Shown here piece by piece: positions 48,919 through 59,037 of a DNA stretch of 64,000 nucleotides. The first letter of the stretch is position 1. Each line of letters begins with the position of its first letter. Origin of the DNA: Erpobdella octoculata (taxonomy: Eukaryota; Annelida; Clitellata; Hirudinida; Erpobdellidae); contig OZ022242.1 of NCBI GenBank assembly GCA_963978895.1, forward strand, positions 26,504,924-26,568,923. Direction: 5' to 3'. The position numbers and the translations under genes are program-made. The notes below the pieces were generated by a model. That model worked only from the letters and a program-made list of their open reading frames with translations, had not been told where the DNA came from and made no database searches.

Positions 48919-49132
48919 TCGGCGCTGGTGGCAGAGCTGTAGAGCGTTCGCCTGTCGATCGTTAGGTCGGCAGTTCAAGCCTCACCGGCGTCACCAGCGT
49001 AACTCCCTTAAGCAAGGAGTTCACTTGCATTGCTAAAGGGTAGGCACCTATAAATGGCTGCCTCTGCAAAGAACCCTTTATTCAGTGGCCTTGAAGTTCT
49101 TTAGGATTTACGCCACTCTAAATATTGTCAAA

Positions 49133-49163
<31 letters not shown>

Positions 49164-49165
49164 TA
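48919..49165 (+). mobile_element. tRNA-derived SINE with (ATT)n tail
   Basis: The head resembles a tRNA: TGGCAGAGCTGTAGAGCG fits an A box and CAGTTCAAGCCTC a B box, ~35 bp apart. The body contains CTTAAGCAAGGAGTTCACTT, a word also present in the SINE at 58136-58445. It ends in ATTATTATT and a TA tract. As a functional tRNA gene it is unlikely because acceptor-stem pairing is poor. Confidence 0.75.
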
Positions 49166-49240
49166 TACATACATACATACATACATACATACATACATAC
49201 ATACATACATACATACATACATACATACATACATACATAC
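49166..49240. repeat. (CATA)n microsatellite
   Basis: About 18 CATA units. Confidence 0.95.
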
Positions 49241-49254
49241 AAACATTCATTTAT

Positions 49255-49450
49255 ATCTATATATATAAAAATAAATGTTTGTATATATGTATATATGTAT
49301 GTTAATGTCCTTTATGCATTGCTACACCATTCATCCGATCGTAATAAAATTTTCACACAACCTTGAGAGTCAAGGGGAGTCAAATAAAAAAAAAATTTGA
49401 AATCCGTCACAAAATGAGCGGAGCGGAGCGGGTGAGCGAGCGGGAACTAT
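49255..49450 (-). repeat. X element, minus orientation
   Basis: Inverted relative to 48758-48900; ends GAGCGAGCGGGAACTATATA. It is followed by a TATG/TGTG-rich tract (49451-49528). Confidence 0.85.
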
Positions 49451-49530
49451 ATATATATGTATGTGCGTATGTATGTGTGTATGTATGTGTATGTTCATGT
49501 ATGTGTGTCTGTGTGTGTGTTTATGTATGT

Positions 49531-50410
49531 ACTAGCGGAGATACCCGGCGTTGCCCGGGTTTTTTAGAGGTTTTTCTAATGTTTGTCTCTTTCTCTCCCG
49601 TTTCCTTTCCCACCTGCTTTCCCACTCCCGTTCGCTTTCCCGTTTTCGGTCGTTTTCCCGCTCCCGGTCGCTTTCCCGCTCCCGGTCGCTTTCCCGCTCC
49701 CGGTCGCTTTCCCGCTCCCGGTCGCTTTACCACTCCCGGTCGCTTTCCCGCTCACGTTTGCTCTCCCATTCCCGCTCACGCTTGCTTTTCCGTTCCCGCT
49801 CGCTGTCCGTTCCGGGTCGCTTTCCCGTTTCTATAATAGACAAACTAACCCACAAACATTCATATATATATATATATATAGTCTTAGCAAATCTATTTTA
49901 CGTTTTATAGGCTAACAGAAGTTATGAAAGAATGGAAAAGAAAAAATGAGCGTGAACGGGAGAGCAACCGTGACCGGGAATGGGAGAGCAAGCATGACCG
50001 GGAACGGGAGAGCAAGCGTGAGCGGGAACGGGAAAGCGACCGGGAACGGGAAAGCGACCGGGAACGGAAAAGCCACCGGGAACGGGAAAGCGACCGGGAA
50101 CGCTAAAGCGACCGGGAACGGGAAAGCGACCGGGAACGGGAAAGCGACCGGGAACGCGGAAAGCCACCGGGAACGCGGAAAGCGACTGGAATCGGGAGAG
50201 CAAGCTTGGAAGGAAACGCGAGCAAAAGAGAAAATCGATAACAAAACTTCTGAGCGGGAAAGCGAACGGGAGCTGGAAAACGACTGAGAGCGGAAAAGCG
50301 ACCGGGAACGCGACGAAAACGGGAAAGTGGAGAAGGAAACGGGAGCGAGAGAGACAAACATTAGAAAAACCTCTAAAAAACCCCGGGCAACGCCGGGTAA
50401 CCCCGCTAGT
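49531..50410. repeat. Y element, inverted pair around a TA tract
   Basis: The left arm starts CTAGCGGAGATACCCGGCGT and has CTTTCCCGCTCCCGGTCG units. The centre has a short TA tract at 49863-49880. The right arm has GGGAACGGGAAAGCGACC units and ends CGGGTAACCCCGCTAGT. Long open frames such as PVPGRFPVPGRF or NGKATGNGKATG are translations of the 18-bp unit, not genes. The reverse complement of this composite is at 61538-62475. Confidence 0.88.
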
Positions 50411-50430
50411 ATATATATATATATATAATA

Positions 50431-51249
50431 TATATGTGAACCACGAGAGACTTCATCAGCGACCTTCACCACCACAGCGAGTCGAAGTGATTTCATTTGT
50501 ATTATAATGATTCGATACTATTTTTTTTATTTATTGTTTATTTTCATTTTGTATTTTTGGCTAAATTTGAAAAAAATCTGATCATAGGTTAAGTTTCCGC
50601 TCAGCGCTAAGAATTTCTAAAACTAATAATTAAGCAATTAATTTATTTCCATATTCAATAATTATAGTTTTATTTTTAACATTTTAAATTTACTTGTTAT
50701 TTTATTATTTTATTTTGACATTAACTCTTCCTTACTTTTCATTCCTTGAATTGTATTATTCCGCGTATCAACACTGCTTAAAGTCGGTTTTTAGTAAGTT
50801 TTTCTGTAAAAAACCTTGTAGTATGTTCTGATAATGTTCTGAGCTTATTCTATTAAAAATTTTTTAAAACGTGTTTTTCATCGAAATCGGCCCATGACGC
50901 TATACTAGAACTTTAGGGCACTTTAGGCAGATGCTATTCGGACATACGTCCGAATAATTTCATCACTATTCGAACGTACGTCCGAATAATTTCACAACTA
51001 TTCGGACGTACCATACATATACTAATATATAATATAGTAGATAGGATCAGCAGGCATACAGTAAAATAGCGAGTGATAATTAGATTTTTATGGCACCAGT
51101 AAAGGCGCTATAAATAAAACTGCGCAATTTTATTGATTTTAATTTATCTAGAGTTATTAAAATTAAATTTTCTTCAAATTGCGTATTTTAAACTAGTGAG
51201 AATTAAATTCTGCGCAACAATTCTTTGATTTGTGGTCCTTTTGGCTATA
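50431..51249. other. Non-coding, with a 33-bp palindromic repeat
   Basis: At 50935-51012 a ~33-bp unit (TATTCGAACGTACGTCCGAA with AATTTCA) is repeated about 2.4 times. Each unit holds a palindrome around ACGTACGT. Otherwise AT-rich with no gene seen. Confidence 0.5.
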
Positions 51250-51258
51250 GACTTAGAC

Positions 51259-52023
51259 AGGTGAATGAAGTTAGCAACGAAGCGGGAAACGATGTCTATT
51301 TTCACTCCAAATCTCCACAAATTAATTGAATAAAAAATAAACTAAAATTGTCCGCCCTTTCAAACAAATGTTTTCTTGTAGAAAAATATCAGCTTGATTA
51401 AACAGTGCAAAAACTATTTTGAAATATTTATTTACACTTTATGAAAAATGCCTTCCACGACTTGACCTTACAAATATGTTACCGACATAGCCAATCAGAA
51501 ACAAATTAATCAAAAATAAAATAAAATTATCCACCCCTTCAAACAAATGTATTCTTATAGCAAATTTAACGTAGAATTCAAATATCTAATTACATTTTAC
51601 ACTTTCCTAGTGACAAAAAATAATAAACATCATTTACAGAAATGCTTCCGCTTTCAATCGATCCGAATCGCCACAAATTAATTAAACAAGAAAAAAACTA
51701 AAATTGTCCGCCCCTTCAAACAACTGTTGTCTTGTAGAGAAATATAAGCTTGATTGAACGGTGCAAAAATTATTTTAAAATATTTATTGACACTTTGTGA
51801 AAAATGCCTTCCACGACATGACCTTACAAATATGTTACCGACACAGCCAATCAGAAACAAATTAATCAAAAAAATAATAAAATTATCCGCCCCTTCAAAC
51901 AAATGTATTCTTATAGCAAATTTAACGTAGAATTCAAATATCTAATTACATTTTACACTTTCTTAGTGACAAATAATAATTGCCGAAAATCGTTGCCCGA
52001 ATCGTTGCTAACTTCCTGGAGCC
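51259..52023. mobile_element. Mutator-like MITE, copy 2
   Basis: 765 bp. Ends AGGTGAATGAAGTTAGCAAC and, inward from the right, GGCTCCAGGAAGTTAGCAAC. The 9-bp direct repeat GACTTAGAC is at 51250-51258 and 52024-52032. Two ~350-bp internal tandem units. Confidence 0.85.
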
Positions 52024-52050
52024 GACTTAGACTTATAAGTCTATGGCCAT

Positions 52051-52812
52051 AGGTGAATGAAGTTAGCAACGAAGCGGGAAACGATGTCTATTTTCACTCC
52101 AAATCGCCACAAATTAATTGAATAAATAATAACTAAAATTGTCCGCCCCTTCGAACAAATGTTTTCTTGTAGAGAAATATCAGCTTGATTAAACAGTGCA
52201 AAAATTATTTTGAATTATTTATTTACCCTTTATGAAAAATGCCTTCCACGACTTGACCTTACAAATATGTTACCGACACAGCCAATCAGAAACAAATTAA
52301 TCAAAAAAAAAATAAAATTATCTGCCCCTTCAAACAAATGTATTCTTATAGCAAATTTAACGTAGAATTCAAATATCTAATTACATTTTACACTTTCCTA
52401 GTGATAAAAAATAATAAACGTCATTTACAGAAATGCTTTCGCTTTCAATCGATCCGTATCGCCACAAATTAATTAAAAAAAAAAAAAACTAAAATTGTCT
52501 GCCCCTTCAAACAACTGTTTTCTTGTAGAGAAATATAAGCTTGATTGAACAGTGCAAAAATTATTTTAAAATATTTATTGACACTTTGAGAAAAATGCCT
52601 TCCACGACTTGACCTTACAAATATGTTACCGACACAGCCAATCAGAAACAAATTAATAAAAAAAAATAAAATTATCCGCCCCTTCAAACAAATGTATTTT
52701 TATAGCAAATTTAACGTAGAATTCAAATATCTAATTACATCTTACACTTTCCTAGTGACAAATAATAATTGCCGAAAATCGTTGCCCGAAGCGTTGCTAA
52801 CTTCCTGGAGCT
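52051..52812. mobile_element. Mutator-like MITE, copy 3
   Basis: 762 bp, same ends as copy 2. The 9-bp direct repeat TATGGCCAT is at 52042-52050 and 52813-52821. It lies only 27 bp from copy 2, with separate target duplications, so the two inserted independently. Confidence 0.87.
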
Positions 52813-52821
52813 TATGGCCAT

Positions 52822-53399
52822 AGAGTACAATAGCATATATACTATAGTTTGTAGTACTCTATGTCTTGGGATTATTTGTGACTGCTGTGGATAAGATACC
52901 GAGACCATATTTATTTGGTTATAAAAAATAGCTTTAAGATTCATGGACATCACTTCTTTTTATATATTAATATAAATTTTATAATATAGACTACCATAGT
53001 TTGGAATTTTACGATGCAGATTCATGATTGTCCGACAACCGAACAATGAAGTAAAATTAACTTCCCACGAATCTCTACCGCGCTAAAACTGTCAGCAGGA
53101 ACTTCACAAGCGCACAACGTGCACAAGTTTCACGTGCTCAGGCCGTACGACTTCCTTAAGGTGGGCGCACACGAACAACAAGTTTGAGCAATTTAGTTGC
53201 ACAACTAAATTTCTTGAGCAACCTTTGCGTGCACACGCTTAGAGTAACAGTTGGTAGTTTTCATTGAAATTTTCTAATAAATTAATTTATTACATTAAAT
53301 CAAATTCCGTCACAATTTTTTTCTCGCAAGTTTTGTATTTTATTCGATAATCAAGTCATAAAACTTTCCGCAAATTATTAAAATTCTTTATTAAAAATA
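52822..53399. other. Non-coding
   Basis: Contains a pair of CGCACACGAACAACAAG / GCGTGCACACGC words (53163-53240) that may be a short inverted repeat. No gene recognised. Ends at a short TA tract (53400-53416). Confidence 0.4.
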
Positions 53400-53416
53400 T
53401 AATATATATATATATA

Positions 53417-54691
53417 TTGCGTTTTTTGCATAACTCGGCAGTAGATTTTCTTTCATACATGCTCTATTGAAAATAACTGCCCATTTTTCGTTTATTGTTT
53501 TCTTAACGTAAGACTCCAATCTGCGAACAACGACTTTGATTTTTTGAATAAAATTCTTTATTGATTTTCATAACGGGCTTACTGCACAGTTTCGGCTCGA
53601 AAGCCATCATCAGAGCTCTTGAATAGAAAATAATGCGAATATTCAAAAACGAACGAAGTGAAATTAGAATAATGGTAAAACGTGTTTACTTAAAACCAGA
53701 CGATTAGGCGATGAATATAATGCGAACGAATATAGTTGTGATAAAACCAAGCGGAGGTAAAATGGTGTGAAGTAAAATTAAACCGAGGTACATGGTATAT
53801 AAAAGACAGGAATACTATTGTAAAAACAGAAGACGTGAAGTGGAGTGAATATAGCTATAGCTACTCGGACGAAAAAAAGCGCTCAATTATAACGAGAAAG
53901 CTCGAGAAGCTGTATGGGGAAAGATTTCTTTTAAAAGAAAACATTGTACACTACATTAATTATTCAACATACCAGCCATCGAACGACGAAATCGAATTTT
54001 TACAGATGGGCTATAGATGCCACGTTCAATCAGACTACTCACCACTCATCAAGCAAACCGAACTTGAAATATTGTTTAGAAATATTAAAAAGCTCACAGA
54101 AAACTCCTTGGTCGCATGTAGCGACGGATTCAAGTCAAAACTATCTTGAGAAGGTTACACACACAGATCCAATAAGCAATCATTTCTACCACAAAAACTT
54201 TTAAACGCTGCAAAGTCTTCAAGAAATAACACAAATATAACCATACGAAAAGCTGATAAATCCAATACTTACGTCATAATAGACAAATCCAACTACTTCG
54301 ACAAGTTAAACCTAATCGTCTCCGACACATCAAAATTCAGAAAAACTACGCACGACCCTACCAACGATATAAAAATCAAAGAGAATAAACTTATCAATAA
54401 GGCAAATGAGTATCTAATTCAGACGCTCGACTACATCAGATTGTCGGAGAGTACAAACCAGCGTACTTATACGGAAATGCCAAAACTCATAAAATCGACA
54501 CACCTCTCAGACCCATAATATCGCAGTGCCCCACTCCGACTTATCAACTGGCAAAAGCAATCAACTCAATCATCTATCCTTACCGTCCACACTCGTACAG
54601 TCTCTCTTCGACGTTCGATTGGAGTCTTACGTTAAGAAAATAATAAACAAAAAATGGGCAGTTATTTCCAATAGAGCATGTATGAAAGAAG
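53417..54691 (+). mobile_element. PLE family F, internally deleted, inverted pseudo-LTR at the 5' side
   Basis: 53417-~53640 is the inverted pseudo-LTR. The minus strand reads VVVRRLESYVKKTINEKWAV and MKENLLPSYAKN into TA. The plus-strand body from ~53820 reads SIITRKLEKLYGERFLLKEN, IVHYINYSTYQPSNDEIEFL and, after a stop and frameshifts, RPIISQCPTPTYQLAKAINS. At ~54600 it jumps directly to the 3' pseudo-LTR (LESYVKKIINKKWAVISNRA), so most of RT and all of GIY-YIG are deleted. The 3' end runs into TA (54692-54709). Confidence 0.85.
53574..53619 (-). ncRNA. Hammerhead ribozyme motif, PLE-F
   Basis: Stem I GCT/AGC (more pairs outside with mismatch); canonical core CTGATGA; stem II GGCT/AGCC around TTCG; GAAA; stem III ACTG/CAGT; cleavage nucleotide A. 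Confidence 0.82.
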
Positions 54692-54849
54692 ATATATATA
54701 TATATATATCTTTGAGACACGCTCCAAGAAACACAACTCGCCATTTGGCAGGAACAACTTTTCGAGCCAAATTCTCGACCTTTCGGCACAAAACTCTCTG
54801 TTCGAGACTACAATTAGCTAAAAACTTTTCCATTAAACTTTTATTGTCA

Positions 54850-54891
54850 GACCGACGGACCGTTTCAGCTATGTCAGCCATCCTCAGGGTC
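54850..54891 (-). ncRNA. Hammerhead ribozyme motif, PLE-A, 3' pseudo-LTR
   Basis: Stem I GACC/GGTC; core CTGAGGA; stem II GGCT/AGCT with loop GACAT; GAAA; stem III ACG/CGT; cleavage C. Confidence 0.83.
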
Positions 54892-55025
54892 AAAAGTAAA
54901 ACAAGAAAAGTAAACAAACAGAAAGAACCGAAATTGTCAAAGAATTAGCACACTAACAAAAGAAAAAACGAAAAAAACACTCTACCTATCAAATCAAAAG
55001 AATATAAAATTTATACTATTGGAAA

Positions 55026-57740
55026 TCAATTTTTGCGCTTTCGCTGTGTTATATTAGAAGAGACAAGAATTTCCTCAGATACATTACAATGAGATTCGTC
55101 AGGAGCAGCCTCAACAGCCAAAGTATTTGTGTCAGAAGTATCATCATTTATGTTATCCTCGTCGTTAGAAGGAATACAGGGTAACCGATGCATATTGCTT
55201 TCTTTGACACCGAATAAGTGGAGAATCTGTGGAAATTTATCAAATTGTTTATTAATTGCGGGTCTCATTAATAAGATATAGAGAGCCTCTTTAATTTTCA
55301 GCCGGAAAGAGTCGGATTCACTTGTTAAAATCGAAACACCTTCTTCAAGTTCTTTTCGTGTTAGCTTTTTCAAATGAATACATTCATAATGATTAAGAAT
55401 ACTCCCAAACTGGAGATGCATCGTGAGTCTCCTTGACAACGTAGTGGTAGTGTGACCAATGTATGTATCCACCTTACAATGTGGAATAGAACATTTGAAA
55501 TGGTACACCACGTGACTTTGTTGCAACGGGTCAGTGATACTTGTTCTATCATTCTTGATGACCAAATTGAAAAGTTTCAAGTTTTTGTAATAAATATATA
55601 AACCCAGTTTATTCCTGACGGGGTCTATAACAAAAACTTCCTTTTTTATTATCTTCTTTATAATACTTTCATCAATTCTGTAATTGAGATTCATTTGATT
55701 TTTGTAGAACACGGGGAACTCCTGGCGTACATCACGACCCTTGTCAGCGTCAGACCCAGCCGAACTCACAGATGTTTTCATTTTGGTTACAAAATTGTTA
55801 ATAAAACCGTCGACAAAGCTATTAGAATAATTGTTGTTAACCAATAACTGCTTGATTCTAACTATTTCTTTATGGAAATCTGACCAGGTTTCGGAAAAAC
55901 GATAAGCTCTGAGGAGATAACTATTAATAACACTTCTTTTATATCTGTCCGGACACTCGCTGTCACCATTTAGGCATGTTCCATTATTAGTTGGTTTGAT
56001 GAAGACTTTGGTAGTAGGACCAGAATCAGTTATTGTGATGATGGTGTCGAGAAAATTTACTTGTTTTTTACTGTCATTTAGGTCGAAGGTAAATTTCAAA
56101 ACTGAATTACTCTCGAAAGTATTCTTTAAAGCAACGACTTCACGTTCAGACCTCACAAGAAGAAAGATATCATCCACATATCGCGCATAAACAATTGGGG
56201 TTTCTTCTATTTCAGCGAAAGCAATCTCCTCTAAACAACCCAAGTAAAAGTTAGCAAAGGTTGGTCCCAATGGAGATCCCATCGCCACTCCATCAATCTG
56301 TAGAAATAAGCTCTGGTCTAAGTGTCTGAATGGAGACTCTGTAGTACATACCAGCAGGAGCTCGTGCAGCAGAGATTCTGGAATCTTTGGAGGTGGCAAC
56401 GTATCACTATGATAGACGTAATTGCAAATGATAGATATTGTATCACGAACAGGGACGTTAGTGAAGAGACTCTCGACATCCATTGTTGCAGCAATCCCAC
56501 TTTGTCTGCAGCCATGAATAAGATCAACAAATTCCATAGAGGATTTCAAACTGTAAGTATGAGGGCAGTAAGGTGTGATAATTTTGTTAACAAACTTTGC
56601 CAAGAGATAAGTAGGACTTGGACATTGCGAGATAATTGGACGAACAGGATTATCAAATTTATGCGTCTTTATCATTCCATACAAATATCCAGTACCAAAC
56701 TCACCTATCAACTTAGATAGCTTTGCTTCTGAATCGAAAGAGTTAACTTGAGAAATCCATTTATTAACTTTCTGTTTCAGACTATTGGTGGGATCTTTTG
56801 TAATAAGTCTAAATTTTGTAGAATCAGAAATTATGATATTCAGCTTTTGTATATAGTCTGAGTAATTCATTACAACATAACACTGAATTTTATCAGCTCT
56901 GAGTACAACTATATCTTTATTATTGCGGAGAGATTTAGCTGCGAGTTTTAAACGATACGAAACAGAAGGTTTTACATTTATGCTTCTGTTAATCAATCCC
57001 TCACGTAACAGTTCAACTTGTAGAGACTGGCCAAAGTCGATAATTCCACTACTTTTGTACGAGCACAATTTATGATACATTACCTCCAGTTCAGTTTTTT
57101 TAACAATAGGTTCATATCTTCTTGAAATGTGAAAATTCAAACCTAAATTCAAGAACTCACTCTCGTCACTGCTGAGTTCGTAAGAAGACAGATTAATGTA
57201 GAAGTTAGAATTTTCTTTAACAGTATATGGTCCAGAATACAGCCAAGAAAGTTTTTTCGTGATTACCAATTTTTTAGAATGATCGAAACTGCAGAACATT
57301 TCATCCACAACATTAAAAAACGACTGAACCTCCTGTTCACTACCCAAAACATCTTGAGTAGAAACTTCATTCAACAAGGTAGAATATTTAACTTCCAAAT
57401 CATTTGATACGTTGACAGCAGTTGCAATTTCATCAGAAATTTTACACAACATAGAATCCACTTCAAGCTTTGTATTTCCTTTAACCACATTAGAGCGATA
57501 TTTGTTGCGAATAAACTGTGGAATCAATTTATCTTTGAGACACGCTCCAAGAAACACAACTCGCCATTTGGCAGAAACAACTTTTCGAGCCAAATTCTCG
57601 ACCTTTCGGCACAAAACTCTCTGTTCGAGACTACAATTAGCCAAAAACTTTTCCATTAAACTTTTATTGTCAGACCGACGGACCGTTTCAGCTATGTCAG
57701 CCATCCTCAGGGTCAAAAGTAAAACGAGAAAAGTAAACAA
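55026..57740 (-). CDS. PLE-A reverse transcriptase plus GIY-YIG endonuclease (904 aa), intact
   Basis: An open frame with no break. The start is either 57740 (MFTFLVLLLTLR) or the Met at 57704 inside the hammerhead core (MADIAETVRR). Conserved PLE N-terminal block [20 protein letters not shown] (~50-72). RT: RPIISQCPSPTYLLAKFVNK (~375), TMDVESLFTNVPV (motif A Asp ~419), QIDGVAMGSPLGPTFANFY (~480), YARYVDDIFLLV (catalytic YVDD ~517). Endonuclease: VVYHFKCSIPHC, TYIGHTTTTLSRRLTMH (~757-773) with Arg, KIKEALYILLMRPA (~815) with the catalytic Glu. Acidic tail (NDEDNINDDTSDTN) and basic end NITQRKRKN. All catalytic residues expected of a Penelope protein are present, so it may be or recently have been active. 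Confidence 0.95.
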   Translation of the reverse strand: MFTFLVLLLTLRMADIAETVRRSDNKSLMEKFLANCSLEQRVLCRKVENLARKVVSAKWRVVFLGACLKDKLIPQFIRNKYRSNVVKGNTKLEVDSMLCKISDEIATAVNVSNDLEVKYSTLLNEVSTQDVLGSEQEVQSFFNVVDEMFCSFDHSKKLVITKKLSWLYSGPYTVKENSNFYINLSSYELSSDESEFLNLGLNFHISRRYEPIVKKTELEVMYHKLCSYKSSGIIDFGQSLQVELLREGLINRSINVKPSVSYRLKLAAKSLRNNKDIVVLRADKIQCYVVMNYSDYIQKLNIIISDSTKFRLITKDPTNSLKQKVNKWISQVNSFDSEAKLSKLIGEFGTGYLYGMIKTHKFDNPVRPIISQCPSPTYLLAKFVNKIITPYCPHTYSLKSSMEFVDLIHGCRQSGIAATMDVESLFTNVPVRDTISIICNYVYHSDTLPPPKIPESLLHELLLVCTTESPFRHLDQSLFLQIDGVAMGSPLGPTFANFYLGCLEEIAFAEIEETPIVYARYVDDIFLLVRSEREVVALKNTFESNSVLKFTFDLNDSKKQVNFLDTIITITDSGPTTKVFIKPTNNGTCLNGDSECPDRYKRSVINSYLLRAYRFSETWSDFHKEIVRIKQLLVNNNYSNSFVDGFINNFVTKMKTSVSSAGSDADKGRDVRQEFPVFYKNQMNLNYRIDESIIKKIIKKEVFVIDPVRNKLGLYIYYKNLKLFNLVIKNDRTSITDPLQQSHVVYHFKCSIPHCKVDTYIGHTTTTLSRRLTMHLQFGSILNHYECIHLKKLTRKELEEGVSILTSESDSFRLKIKEALYILLMRPAINKQFDKFPQILHLFGVKESNMHRLPCIPSNDEDNINDDTSDTNTLAVEAAPDESHCNVSEEILVSSNITQRKRKN
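57673..57714 (-). ncRNA. Hammerhead ribozyme motif, PLE-A, 5' pseudo-LTR
   Basis: Identical core to 54850-54891. The reading frame of the 904-codon ORF passes through the whole ribozyme, with ATG in GAGGATGG. Confidence 0.83.
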
Positions 57741-57866
57741 ACAGAAAGAACCGAAATTGTCAAAGAATTAGCACAAACAGAAAGAACCGAAATTGTCAAA
57801 GAATTAGCACACTAACAAAAGAAAAAACGAAAAAAACACTCTACCTATCAAATCAAAAGAATATAA

Positions 57867-58135
57867 TTGGTAATTGCGTAATAGAATTCATATTTAGTTT
57901 ACATAACAACGTTTGAAGGCTTCAAGCAAGTTTTAGCCCGTTTTAGCAAATCTATTTTACATTTTGAAGGGCTAAAAGAAGTTAGGAAAGAATGAAAAAG
58001 AGAAAATTAACGGGAACGGGAGAGCAAGCGTGAGCGGGAACAGGAGAGCAAGCCTGGGCGTTTATTCAAAGAGACAAAACAAAGCAAATCGAAATTTTTA
58101 CACAACAATAATATAATCAATAATAATAAAGATAA
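57867..58135. other. Y-element remnant and flank
   Basis: 57950-58055 matches the inner end of Y elements (TAGCAAATCTATTTTACATT, then GGGAACGGGAGAGCAAGC units). The rest is AT-rich and non-coding. Confidence 0.6.
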
Positions 58136-58445
58136 AGATTCCGATGATATTATAGAGGTGTTATACCGACGAATCGATTTCAAGACCACTATGATGCAGG
58201 CAGTCGTATTCAGCGCCTCAATCAATTTATTTATCCCCAGTGAAACCACCGATACTCATTTGTCTACCACAGGAGGATGAAAGGCTGAGTTGACCTGAGC
58301 ATTCAGATCAGCTAAATTCAGAGTGAATTCCTTGCTCAAGGAAGTTACGCGATGTGGGATTTTGCTTACCCGGGAATTGAAACCAGGACCCCAAGCTCAA
58401 AAGTCAAACACTTTTACCGCTGTCCCATCACGCCTCATTGGGACA
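58136..58445 (-). mobile_element. tRNA-derived SINE, minus strand
   Basis: Reading the minus strand from 58435: GGCGTGATGGGACAGCGGTA (A-box-like), then GGTTTCAATTCCCGGG (B-box-like), then CTTGAGCAAGGAATTCACTC (shared with the SINE at 48919), and an ATT-rich tail near 58115-58135. About 310 bp, as expected for a SINE with a conserved central domain. Confidence 0.75.
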
Positions 58446-59037
58446 TGTTCTGCGCTCCAATAATCAAACCGATTGAGAAACAAAGAGAGTTTATAGTTCA
58501 TGCACGTGCTTTATGTGTAGCTAGCCTGAACGGACTCAGCCAATGAGAAAGACACAATAGAAATTAATATGCATTCGCTAGGGATGTGCTGAGTGCACAA
58601 TTTGTTATGAAATAAATTAAACTTACCAAACAATGAACGACACACAACAAAAAAGTGACAGCACAAGTAAATGTGCAGCACTGTCACAGTAAAAAAATAC
58701 TACACATGCGCTAAAGGTTTGCAGATGGAAATGCATGGAATAAGCAATTTTGGTAATCAGTCATTGCCAGACCTTGTAAAACTAATGTATAACAGAATAT
58801 TGTGGTAATTCAGTTCAAATATGTTGTTTTAAAATTTCTTTATTGCGGCTAAGCCACAAAGTTGCTTCATTTTTGTTATCGAATAAAACGCCGGACTGTA
58901 TACCAATTTCTCCCAGCAAAAGAAAATGTAAAAAAACACTGGGGAACATACGATAGCACTTGTTTACGTTTTGTCTCTACTTTTACCTTTTGTCTTGCCT
59001 ATTTAGAGTTTTTGTTTTTACGCATTTGTTAATAGTT
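58446..59037. other. VPS36: Upstream region of the VPS36 homologue
   Basis: No repeat or ORF recognised except short direct words (GCACAAGTAAATGTGCAGCA). It should hold the promoter and 5' UTR of the host gene downstream. I see no TATA box at a convincing distance. Confidence 0.4.

Larger units (their letters stand above)
54710..57866 (-). mobile_element. PLE family A, full length with direct pseudo-LTRs
   Basis: The 5' pseudo-LTR lies at ~57530-57866 and the 3' pseudo-LTR at 54710-55015, same orientation, near identical. The 5' copy has a 36-bp tandem duplication (AAACAGAAAGAACCGAAATT..., 57738-57810). Between them is the intact ORF 55026-57740. The 3' end meets (TA)n at 54692-54709, shared with the PLE-F end. 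Confidence 0.93.

Noticed and set aside
48919..48995. Functional tRNA gene
   Set aside because: A and B boxes are present but acceptor and anticodon stems pair poorly and the body continues into a SINE tail.
49531..50410. Long open frames rich in PVPGRF, NGKATG or RERESDR on both strands
   Set aside because: They are translations of an 18-bp GC-rich minisatellite in every frame; no conserved domain, start context or unique sequence.
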